From contig JAIVFI010000034.1 of NCBI GenBank assembly GCA_025558095.1, positions 248,001-312,000 on the forward strand: a DNA stretch of 64,000 nt. Reading direction: 5' to 3'. The DNA is from Hyaloraphidium curvatum. Its lineage: Eukaryota > Monoblepharomycota > Hyaloraphidiomycetes > Hyaloraphidiales > Hyaloraphidiaceae. How positions within the stretch are numbered: the first letter of the stretch is position 1; every line of letters begins with the position of its first letter. Position numbers and translations under genes: made by a program. Below, one piece after another: positions 38,676 through 47,602 of this stretch. Below the pieces are notes generated by a model. It was given only the letters and a program-made list of their open reading frames with translations. It was not told the origin of the DNA and ran no database searches.

Positions 38676-40246
38676 ATGGCCGCTTCGCAACCCCCCTCCA
38701 TCGGCGCCGGCGGCATCCACGACTACGGCGGGCAGGACTTTTCCGCCCTCCCGCGCCCCGACATGGCCGGGCACGACCTAGCTCCATGGGAGAAGCAGGT
38801 CGACGCGCTCGTCGCGTGCCTCCGCGCAAAGAACCTCCTCACCGTGGACATGCTGCGCCGTGGGATCGAGGGCCACGAGGGGGAGATGTACAGGAGCTGG
38901 CCCTACGTGCGTTTCGCAAGTGCTGGACGGGGGAGATGCTGACGCTTTCCCGCTTCCCAACAGTACGGGCTGTGGGCCAGCAGCATCGCCAAGATCCTCC
39001 TCGAGCGCGGCGCCCTCTCGCAGCGCGACCTGGACGCGCAGCTCGGCCCCGCCGACTCGACCGAGCGGATCCTCTACTCCCCCGGGGAAACCGTCCGCGT
39101 CAAGCCCGAAGGCACCCGCAGTCGCTGGAGGAAGCCGCACCTCCGCGTGCCCGGATACATCTACGGTGCCTGCGGCGTGGTGGAGCGCGTGTGCGGGGTG
39201 TTCAAGGACCCCGAGCGGCTGGCGTTCGATGCCGGGGCGGAGGAGGTGCAGCCGCTGTACAGGGTGCGGTTCGCGCTCGGGGAGCTGTGGCCCGAGTACA
39301 AAAAGGGGAGCAAGGATACCGTCGACGTGGAGATTTACCAGAGCTGGCTCGAGAAGCCCGGGGAAGGGGAGGCGGAGGCCAGCACGCGGGCGGGGCACGA
39401 GGTTTCGCACGATCATGGGGCCCACGACCATGGAGGACACTCTCACGACCACGGAGGACACGGCCACGATCACGGGGCGCACGATCATGGCGGACACTCG
39501 CACGACGGCGACGAGGAAGGCGTCATAGACCACGGGGACCACCAGCACCTCCCCCGCGTGCAGATCGAGCGCGTGGCAGTGGAGCGCGAGGGCGAGCCGT
39601 CGGTCCCGCAGCGGTTCGCCGAGGCGCTGATCGCGGCGTGCCTCGAAACGGGGGTGGTGGACAGGGAAGCGCTCAGGACGGCGGTCGAGCGCGTGGACAT
39701 GGCGGGGGCAAAGGGCGAGGGCGGGCGGATCGTGGCCAAGGCATGGACGGACCCCGAGTTCAAGGCCAGGCTCATCAAGGACGCGTCGTCGGCCGTCGCG
39801 GAGCTGGGCCTCTCGGCGAGCAACACCACGGCGCCGACGGTGCTGACGGCCGTGGAAGACACCGACTCGGTCAAGAACGTGATCGTGTGCACCCTTTGCT
39901 CCTGCTACCCGAGGTCGATCCTGGGTATACCGCCGGACTGGTACAAGTCGCGGTCGTACCGGACCCGCGTGGTGCGGGACCCGCGCGGCACGCTGGCCGA
40001 TTGGTTCGGCATGGAGTTCAGTGGCGACGTGGAGATCCGAGTGCACGACAGCACGGCAGACCTGCGCTGTGGGTCCCTTTTTCTCTGCGTTTTCGAGTGT
40101 TTTTGCTCATGCAGCTGTCGTTTGCAGACATCGTCATCCCCAAGCGCCCCGAAGGCACCGAGGGCTGGACCGAGGAGCAGCTCGCGGCGATCGTGACGAG
40201 GGATGCCATGGTCGGGTGCGCACCCGTCAAGGTGCCCGCAAAGTGA
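38676..40246 (+). CDS. Fused beta-alpha nitrile hydratase with His-rich linker
   Basis: Three exons (38676-38906, 38964-40068, 40128-40246) encode 484 residues. Nitrile hydratase converts nitriles to amides with a Co(III) or Fe(III) centre; bacteria use separate alpha and beta subunits. Here the N-terminal ~220 residues are beta-like (Gly-Gly-Ile-His-Asp-Tyr-Gly-Gly near the start, then Tyr-Gly-Leu-Trp, and the C-terminal barrel). Residues ~222-272 are a linker with 18 His in His-Asp/His-Ser/Gly-Gly repeats. The rest is alpha-like: Trp-Thr-Asp-Pro-Glu-Phe, then the metal claw Cys386-Thr-Leu-Cys389-Ser-Cys391, the Thr form of cobalt enzymes, then Trp-Tyr-Lys, Tyr-Arg-Thr-Arg-Val-Val-Arg, and Gly-Thr-Glu-Gly-Trp. 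Both introns (57 and 59 nt) are spliceosomal. Beta-alpha fusion through a His-rich region is known from the choanoflagellate Monosiga. A separate activator protein is absent nearby. Confidence 0.93.
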
Positions 40247-40306
40247 TGTCGGGGCGCGAATCATTGTAATTCGAAGAGTGAGGAACAGGGTGCGGTGCAC
40301 GAAACA

Positions 40307-41338
40307 CTAAGCTGCCTTCTTCGCGACAAAGATCAGACCGATCCCCTCGAACTGCCCCGCCGCGATCGCCTTCTTCTCCTGCTCAATGACTACCTTGCCT
40401 ACGGCCGTAGCGACGTTCTCAGCCATCCGCATCGTCGCCATCAGGTACATGCCCGGAAGGCCAGAAACAACCTCCAGGTTGGCCTTGCCAAAGACCGCCT
40501 CGAGGCCGGATATCATGACATCGGAAGTCGGCAGCGGCGGGTCGTGCGTGATCACACGCTTCCATCTGTCCAGCGGCGCCATGTTGGGCGTCCCTTCGCG
40601 CGGCAGGCCGTCGTCACGCACGCCGACGTGCGACTTGGTACCGTGTACGTAGCTGAGGTTGGCCGGCGTCGCGTCGGGCACGTCGTGGTCAGTCTCGAGC
40701 TCGTGTGATCCGCGCTCGGAATGCCCGTGGCCGCCGTGGGAATGCGTGTGCGCTCCTCCGCCGTGACTGTGCCCTCCAGCGCCTCCGTGGGCGTGTGAAT
40801 GTCCAGCTTCCGCTCTTGGGCCGTGGCTATGGCCGTGCGCTCCTTCCTTCCGCGCCGATTCCGGCAGGGCGGCGCGCAGCATGTCCACGCGGTCAAACAG
40901 GAACGTGGCTGCCGCCTCGGTCGGGCCTTCGCGGGCAAACTCATCCGCGAGAAAGATGCCCGACGGGGCGAGGAGCGCGTGGACGTGCCTGATCCCGTCC
41001 TCGAGCGGGAACACGTGGTGCAGGCTCCGCATCATGATGACGACGTCGAAGGTGCCCAGTCCCTCCGTGACCGACAGCAGGTCGGCCTCCCGGAACTCGA
41101 GGTTCGCCGGCAACGATCCCGCCTTGGCCTTTTCGATGGCCCCGGGGAACGGATCGACGGCCAGGTATGTAAACGACGCGTTCGGGTCCTTCCGTGCCAT
41201 TTCGGCGCAGACCGCCTTTGCGAAGCGGCCCTCTCCGCAGCCGACTTCGAGGACGCTCGCCTTGCCCGACGTGCAGGCGGCCGCGATGACCGCAAGCGCA
41301 CGCGGCAGGAGGGTCTGTACCGATGGAGGGTATTCCAT
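40307..41338 (-). CDS. SAM-dependent methyltransferase with His-rich insertion
   Basis: One exon encodes 343 residues. SAM motif I is Val-Leu-Glu-Val-Gly-Cys-Gly-Glu-Gly at residues 29-37, with the acidic Asp of Ala-Val-Asp-Pro at 62 and Phe-Asp-Val-Val-Ile-Met in motif IV. Residues ~168-212 are an insertion carrying 14 His in His-Ser/His-Gly repeats, followed by an acidic patch with two more His, a pattern of metal-binding loops. The C-terminal part returns to a methyltransferase fold and ends in a short Lys/Ala tail. The gene converges on the nitrile hydratase gene with a 60-bp gap. Its acceptor substrate is unknown. Metal storage or delivery by the insertion is inference. The ATG at 41338 was preferred over upstream in-frame codons because it starts the typical N-terminal helix. 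Confidence 0.82.
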   Translation of the reverse strand: MEYPPSVQTLLPRALAVIAAACTSGKASVLEVGCGEGRFAKAVCAEMARKDPNASFTYLAVDPFPGAIEKAKAGSLPANLEFREADLLSVTEGLGTFDVVIMMRSLHHVFPLEDGIRHVHALLAPSGIFLADEFAREGPTEAAATFLFDRVDMLRAALPESARKEGAHGHSHGPRAEAGHSHAHGGAGGHSHGGGAHTHSHGGHGHSERGSHELETDHDVPDATPANLSYVHGTKSHVGVRDDGLPREGTPNMAPLDRWKRVITHDPPLPTSDVMISGLEAVFGKANLEVVSGLPGMYLMATMRMAENVATAVGKVVIEQEKKAIAAGQFEGIGLIFVAKKAA

Positions 41339-41598
41339 CGCGCCGAATCGCAGTGAAGAATAGGACAGAACTGGGCAAATGAGGGTGGGGCAACGTGGCG
41401 TGTCCGGCGTGGTGATCGGCGGCGCGGGCCGGGTGGCGAGGAACCCTCCTCCACGACACGGCTCAGGCGTAATCTCGAGGGAAAGGAACGGCATAGATTG
41501 CTCTTTATGCCCCGGTCACGGACCCGGAGGCCAAATTGCCGCGGCCGATGAGCCGTCGGCGCTGACGGGAGGAATCTCTGACATTCGGTCCCCGAAAC
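41339..41598. promoter_or_regulatory. Divergent promoter region
   Basis: The 260 bp between the His-rich methyltransferase (minus) and the Dsc3-like gene (plus) hold both promoters. No specific site recognised. Confidence 0.35.
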
Positions 41599-42346
41599 AT
41601 GGCCCGGCGCGTCGTCGTGCGCTTCGCCGGCGAGCCGGACCTTTTTGCTTCTGATACCCTCACCATCCGGGAGATAAAGGACCTCATCCGGGCGCAGAGG
41701 CCGGCGCTGCGGGATAAACACCTGAGAATCATTCACAGCGGCCGCGTGCTTGAGGACTCGAGCCTTGTTCCCGCACCGGAGCCTCCGCCCGAGGGACAGG
41801 AGGAAAACGTGACGAGATTGGACGGGAACGGGGCCTCGAGTAGTCAGGCCTCGGCGAGCCTGGCCCACCGGACGACCTACCTCCACTGTGCAGTCTCGGA
41901 CTTTGCTTCCGAGGTGAGTAAAAGGATGTTACGAGAATGGTGCCGCCCTCAACCTTGCCGCACTTTAGGGCCCGTCACGTCCGACTTTGCGGCCCCAGCT
42001 TGGGTTGGAGCGTCTCCTGGGCGTTGGCTTCAGTGCCGAGGAGGTTGCCAGCATCCGCGCCCAGTTCCACGCCCTCCGCGGCACCGATGCGGATGACGAG
42101 GAAAGCGCACGGCGTTTGGAGGAGAACTTTCTGGACTCGGCGACGCAAAACTCGGCGGTTGCCGACAACCCTTTCTTTGGCAACTCACCGGGGGACCTCT
42201 TGCTGGGCCTGGTGCTCGGTTTCTTCCTCGGCATTCTGTCGCTCCTCCTGGTGCGCGAGCCGATCTTCAACCGTCGCGTGCAGTTTGGCATCGTGGTCGG
42301 GCTCCTCTTCAATGTCAGTTTCGGCATTGCGAGGCTCCTCAAGTAG
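41599..42346 (+). CDS. Dsc3-like subunit of the Golgi Dsc E3 ubiquitin ligase
   Basis: Two exons (41599-41913, 41969-42346) encode 230 residues. Dsc3 (DUF2407) is part of the membrane Dsc ligase that activates SREBP and degrades Golgi/ER proteins in fungi. Residues 1-55 form the ubiquitin-like domain, with Ile-Arg-Glu-Ile-Lys-Asp-Leu-Ile and His-Leu-Arg-Ile-Ile-His-Ser-Gly-Arg-Val-Leu. The second exon contains the Gly-Leu-Glu-Arg-Leu-Leu-Gly-Val-Gly-Phe-Ser segment and the helical part preceding two hydrophobic helices at the C-terminus. Length and topology fit. The 55-nt intron removes only the spacer between the two conserved regions. Confidence 0.8.
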
Positions 42347-42536
42347 CTTAATCGCGGCCGGATTCGAGATGTACCCTTGCGATACCCATTGTCTGTGTCT
42401 TCGCGGTGCGCATTACAGCTAAATGAAGGTGATCGTGCTTCTCGAGTGATGGTTTCGGGTGCGGGCCGGCTCCACGCGGGCCGAAGTCGCCGATCAAACT
42501 CCCCCCCGGTTCGGCTCAATTCCCCAGAAGCGAACG

Positions 42537-43687
42537 ATGTCGTTCGACAGAGAAATTGCGACCGAGTTCGTTGACCCGCGGCGGCCTCTGCTCGCCGGGA
42601 TTCCTGCGGCCCCTCCGGCGGGAACGCGGTACTTCCGTCTCCCTGCCGTCACGAAGGACTGGGTCATAAGGGAGGCCCCCAACGGCGGCTGGCTGCTCTG
42701 TGTGATCCTCGATGGCGTCATGCGGGACTTGCAGATGGGCGATCCGGACCTGGAGGCCGAATATGGCCTCGTTCTGCCCGAGGGGGATTCGCGGCGTCGC
42801 TTCCCGGACCCCATCGAATGCTCGGCAACGTACCTGAATGTTTCCAAGATGAGTCTGCCGGCGTACGTCGAAGTGAAGCGGCTCCGCGTGGGCGGCAAGA
42901 TGGCGACCGTGGACGCGACGCTGTGGCAGGATCAGCGGACGGCCGCGAAGCCCGATGTGCCTCATCCCGTGCTGGTCGTCAAGGCGACCGTGACTTTTGG
43001 GGATTTGACCAAGGAAACGGGCCCGTCCCACACGACGGACGGCGATTTCCCCCGGATTGCGCCGCTGGAGGACTGCCGGAAGACGCCGTCGCTGTCCAAC
43101 CCCGGCCGCTTCGGAAAGCCGGACAACCCGATCAAGGCAAGAAAAGGTAGGTTACCTGGCTCTTGACCAATGATATGGTCTGCTCACCTTCGAGTCACAG
43201 TTATCGACTACCTCGAGGTCTACAGCGACCCGAGAACACAGTCAGAGAACTGGCAGAGGACCGAGCGCCTGGACTGGGCGCGGTTCCGCGATCGGGATCA
43301 GAAGCTAACCAGCCTTTCGTTGGGTTTCTGGTGTGATTCGTATCTCCCTCCCCCGGTCGGCCTCGGCTACATGCCGGGCGAGTACTGGTGAGGCGGCTTT
43401 GCTGACGACTGCGCCCCGTTTTCTGATCCCTTTTGATCCCAACCAGGTTCCCGACGATGCATTACGCCGTTTTCTGGAAACGGCGGCCGCGCCCGGACAC
43501 GCAGTGGCTCGTGACCCGCGGCCTCTCGCGGTGGATCATCAACGGCCGGTTCGACAACGCCTCGGAAGTCTGGGACGCAGACACGAAGGAGATTCTGGCC
43601 ATCTCGCTGCAGACGCAGCAGGTTTCGTCGGCGGCCAAGCAGACCCGGGGCGCGGTGACTGCCGCGGGGAAGGTTCCTAAGCTATAG
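42537..43687 (+). CDS. Thioesterase-like double-HotDog protein
   Basis: Three exons (42537-43146, 43201-43387, 43447-43687) encode 345 residues. The layout resembles fungal TesB-like or acyl-CoA thioesterase superfamily proteins with two HotDog folds. The N-terminal fold has [12 protein letters not shown] and a [11 protein letters not shown] strand; the C-terminal fold has Trp-Leu-Val-Thr-Arg-Gly, [11 protein letters not shown] and Ile-Leu-Ala-Ile-Ser-Leu-Gln, matching the usual HotDog ending. A clear catalytic Asp/Gln/Thr set was not assigned. Acyl-CoA cleavage is the likely activity, by fold. The stop is 60 bp from the stop of the convergent NAXE gene. Confidence 0.75.
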
Positions 43688-43747
43688 AGCGACAGTTGGA
43701 GAAGACCAAAATCGAGACATAGAGATCCGCAAGACAAGTCATTCCGG

Positions 43748-44668
43748 CTACATCTTCGACAGCAGCACGACCTGGTCGCAGCCGGGGTATTCGGGCAGGT
43801 TGAGCTCCCATTTCGCCGCAAACTCTCTGCGAAGTCGTCAGCGATTCCCCGTACGGGGCCGCGATCGCAGGAAACCCACGGCGGAATGAAGCGGCCTCCG
43901 AGATAGTGGTATCGCCCCTTCCACTCCCGGGAACCGAGCTTGGGCGCGGTGAGGGAGATGAGCATCTCCGGATCCCGAAGGCCGGTCGGGTGGATGTTGC
44001 CCTTTTCCACGTCCCAGCCGCTGGGAATGTCGATCGAAGCAATGGGGAGTGTCGGGGGTAGGGAATTGAGGACCTGCGACGGGAGACGGTCGACAACGTA
44101 GGCGGGAGACACCGACGGCAGTGTCCACCTTTAGCACGTGGTCGAACGGGGCCCGCAGGTCGCCCGCGAACGAGAACCCAAACACCGCATCGAGAACCAG
44201 GTCCGCATCCTTGACCTGCTCCTCCAGCGCGTCCACGAACGGCACCTTGAGCGTGCCGAGCTGCTTCACGAGCCCCTTGAAGATCTCGGTCTTGCCCTGC
44301 TTGGGGTAGAAAACCCGCGGCTTGTAGCCCCAGTGGAAGAGGTGCCTCGCCGCGACCAGGCCATCTCCTCCGTTGTTTCCCGGTCCCGCGCAGACGAGCA
44401 CGCGCGCGTGGGTTTGCGGCGGGTAAGCCTTGAACACCGCCTGCGCGCAGCTCAGGCCCGCTGGACGGGCATCAGACGCGCCGTGCGGGCTGCAAAGATG
44501 CCCGCACCGAGCTCCATGAGCTGTTCCAGGGCGAATCCGCCGATCGTGGGGTCCATGAGCTCCTCGTCGATCTTGGCAGCGAGCTTCGCTCCGATGTACT
44601 GCGGGAGACGCGTCAGCGCCGCGTCCGGTCCGTGATCGCAGATAGAAGCGTACCCGGAGTGTCGCCAT
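43748..44668 (-). CDS. NAD(P)HX epimerase (YjeF N-terminal domain)
   Basis: Five exons (44668-44654, 44598-44508, 44460-44129, 44073-43880, 43826-43748) encode 236 residues. The enzyme repairs hydrated NADH/NADPH together with a dehydratase. The first exon codes for only five residues. Core motifs are Leu-Met-Glu-Leu-Ala-Gly-Leu-Ser-Cys-Ala (joined by splicing a 47-nt intron), [16 protein letters not shown], the catalytic Asp in [10 protein letters not shown], and Asp-Ile-Pro-Ser-Gly-Trp-Asp. The end Leu-Pro-Glu-Tyr-Pro-Gly-Cys-Asp is typical. No targeting peptide is present, so a cytosolic enzyme is likely. It is divergent from CTU2 with only 101 bp between starts. Confidence 0.92.
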
Positions 44669-44769
44669 GTTTCGCTTTCAGCAGCCGAAGCCCGCGAGAC
44701 CAGATGCGAAACGGAGATCGGATTTGCCGCGCGACCGGTCGTCCCAAACAACTGCAAACAGTCCTCGAG

Positions 44770-46432
44770 ATGGCCGACGAAGAGCCCTCGTGCGGCACCG
44801 CGGGCCCCGCACGACGCGTAAAAGGCGAGCTATTTATGGCAGTTTCTCCGCCTACGGATTCTGATACGGCTTCCCTCCCCAGCCAAGGGCGATCCGAACC
44901 TCTGCGTGCGTCCCGCCTTCTCGCACGCCTTTCCCCCCGCTGACCCGCCAACGCAGTCCAAATGCCGCTCCGCCAAACCCACCTCCGTCCTCCGTGGCGA
45001 GCGCTGGTGCGGCCCGTGCCTCGAATCCGCCGTCCGCTTCCGCTTCTCGGTCTGCACTTCGCGCCTCCGGCCCCCTCCCGGCTCCGCCGCCTTGCTCGCC
45101 TTCTCGGGCGGCCCGGCGTCGACGGCCCTGCTCTCGCTGGCGCAGCATTTGGCGAGAGAGGAGGGCAGGAAGCCGGCCAAGTTCGCGAGGATGGCCGTGT
45201 GCCACGTGGACGAGGCGGCGGTGCTGCCGCTGGAGGAGTTCGGGGTGCTGCCGGACGAGCTGCGGGCGGCGGTCGAGGCGGCGGTGGCGACGGATGAGAG
45301 GGTGAGTTTCGTGAGGGTGGGGTTGGAGGAGATTTTCAAGGAGGTGGATGGTGTGGAGGCGGTCGCGGCCGGGTTGGAGGGGCTGTCGGTCAACGGTGGT
45401 GGGTCACCGCGTTGGGCCCTTTCTTATTCGTTCTGACGGCCGAGCGCTGAACGTTCAGGCAATGACGCGGACGGCAAGCCGCCGACTGGCACGCTTTCGC
45501 CCCGCGAGCGCCTCGTCGCTCTCTTTTCCCGGCTCGACGGCCGGCTGAGCTCCAAGGAGGACCTCCTCCACCACTTCCGCACCGCGCTCCTGGCCCGCAC
45601 AGCCCGCCGCCTGGGCTGCAGCCACGTCTTTCTGGGCGACAGCAGCGGCCGCATCGCCGTGCGCGCGCTCTCGCTGACCATCAAGGGCCGCGGCGAACGG
45701 ATGCCCCTGGACGTGGCGGCCGAGTCGCGCCCCTTCCCCGGACTCACCTTCCTGCGGCCGCTCCGCGACGTGCTGCCGGACGAGATCGCGGCTTTCAACC
45801 GCTTCCGCAGGCTCGAGCCCGTCGCCGTTCCCGGGGTCGCCTCGGCGATGCCCTTCAAGGCCAGCATCGACCGGCTGACGGAGCACCTCGTCGTCGGGCT
45901 GCAGGCCGAGTTCCCGGCGACGACGGGGGCGGTGTACAAGACGGCGTACAAGGTGGACACGCTGACGACAAGGGGGAAGCTGGTGCGGTACGGGCCGTCG
46001 GGGAGGGAGCAGGCGGTGCCCGTCGCGGGGAGCTTCCCGGCGTGCGCGCTGTGCTTGGGGGATGTGCACCCGGGAGACTACGGGTGGAGGAGGGACAGGA
46101 CGGTGGAGTCGCTGGACCAGATCGGTACAGGTCCTGCCGCGGATGGGGAGGCGCACGAGGGCAACGGACATCAGGCTGGAGCGCGAGGAGAACCGGCACA
46201 CGCCCCCGACGACCCCGGAGATCTGTTCAGGGACCTATGCTACGCCTGCCAGAACATTGCGCGGGACCTGGCGGCGTCGGCGGTGCCAGGCAGGCGCGAT
46301 CTGCGCCACTCCGAGAGTGCGGCGGCGGTAGCCGCCATGGACCTGCCCCCGCACTCTGCCGCGGCAATTGCGGCCAACAGGGCCAAGATGAGGGCGGCCG
46401 TAGCCGAGTTTCTTCTGGAGGATGATGCGTGA
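44770..46432 (+). CDS. Cytoplasmic tRNA 2-thiolation protein 2 (CTU2/NCS2)
   Basis: Four exons (44770-44817, 44888-44905, 44957-45398, 45459-46432) encode 493 residues. CTU2 works with CTU1 to thiolate the wobble uridine of tRNA Lys/Glu/Gln. The N-terminal zinc site Cys-Ser-Lys-Cys...Cys-Gly-Pro-Cys is split by an intron, and the first Cys pair begins in an 18-nt microexon. The PP-loop region Leu-Ala-Phe-Ser-Gly-Gly-Pro-Ala-Ser follows; a catalytic PP-loop would need Ser-Gly-Gly-x-Asp-Ser, which CTU2 proteins lack. The middle has the conserved Leu-Gly-Asp-Ser-Ser-Gly-Arg-Ile-Ala and Phe-Pro-Gly-Leu segments, and the C-terminus has the Cys-Ala-Leu-Cys...Cys-Tyr-Ala-Cys pairs. The donor of exon 3 could also be 45396. 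The first two exons rest on frame logic alone. Confidence 0.85.
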
Positions 46433-47602
46433 TGCGGGCCGTGGAGGGGGGGAGATCTGTAGTGGGGCTGTATTAGCAAACCGGACTTTCTAACCGATGT
46501 CGACCTAACAACCAGATAGGTGACCCGGCCGTGCTTTGTTTTTGGTGAAAGACCGTTCCATCCAGGCCATGGCGTTTTTGCAAAGCAGTATTTCGTAGTG
46601 TCCGGATTGTGTCCGGAGGCTTTGTAAATACACACACGTGGCGCCGCTTACGTGGCGCTCGTCGCAAGAACTACAAAAGCGGCGCCCGGGTGAATCGCCC
46701 GCGGACACCATCACCCACAACTCGGCCCCTTTGCTCCCCAGCATAGAGCGATGCGGGCCCGCAAGCGCAAGAAAAGCTTCCCGGTCGCGCTCTCGCTGTT
46801 GGGGGCGCTGTCCTGGTGGGAGCGCGAGCGCCGCGTGTGCCCCGTCCCCGTCGCCTTCTCACGGCGTCTTTCGACAGTGCCGTCAGGCACAGGAGCCTCA
46901 TCCACGACGGCCGTGCTCTCGGCTCATTGAGAGAAGTAGGTCTCACGGGGTCGCGCCGGAACGACACACCGACCTGACCATTCTCCAGCACCCATCTTCT
47001 CTTCTTTTTTTCGCTTCTTTCTTTCTGTTACCGGCTGCAACGACGGAGGGGCGACGAGCGCACGGGCGCTGCGCGGCGCCGAGGGCCGGAGACCGCCGAT
47101 CGACTCGAGCTGGACTCCACGTGCATCCTCTTGCACCCCTTGGCATTGCGCGCAACTGTGGGGCTCGGAGCTCCATCAAGCCTACCTGCATGTGCACTAT
47201 CCTGCCCGTCGCCCATGGATCTCCAACGTTGCCTTGGTGGTGAAACAACGTGTGGGTGCAAGCCTGCATTCGCCCTGCGAGCGTGCCGGCCAACGCCTTG
47301 CAGATTGATCTGGAGAATTCGTGGGCAGGGAAGGGATATCAGGTGGCAAGTCGTTGATGACAGTAGCCAGAAAACTAGTAGCGGCGTCGAGACCGTCGAG
47401 TACGGATTTCGGATGTAGCCGCACTAGTTCGCCGCAAGACTCCAAAAGGACCGTCCGCTTTTCAGCCGGCCGAGCGAGCGCCGGGCAGCCCGGGCGTTCT
47501 GCGGCGGCCGGCAGCTCTCAGCCGCGTGCCCAGGCCCTGTGGCCGGGAGCGGGGGCGCCGTCCCGGTGCTGATTGCGCCGCGGGGTCCGCGCGCGCGCGG
47601 GG
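46433..47602. other. Long intergenic region or 5' leader
   Basis: The 1170 bases before the APSES-type factor show no supported coding frame. They include a pyrimidine-rich run at 46991-47030 (mostly C and T) of the kind found in fungal promoters. APSES genes often have long leaders, so part may be transcribed. Confidence 0.4.

Noticed and set aside
38676-40246. Nitrile hydratase as bacterial contamination
   Set aside because: Two introns with normal sites interrupt conserved blocks, and flanking genes are eukaryotic.
46638-47243. Plus-strand frame of 201 codons in the long intergenic region
   Set aside because: No domain, unusual composition, and it contains the pyrimidine tract; probably leader or promoter.
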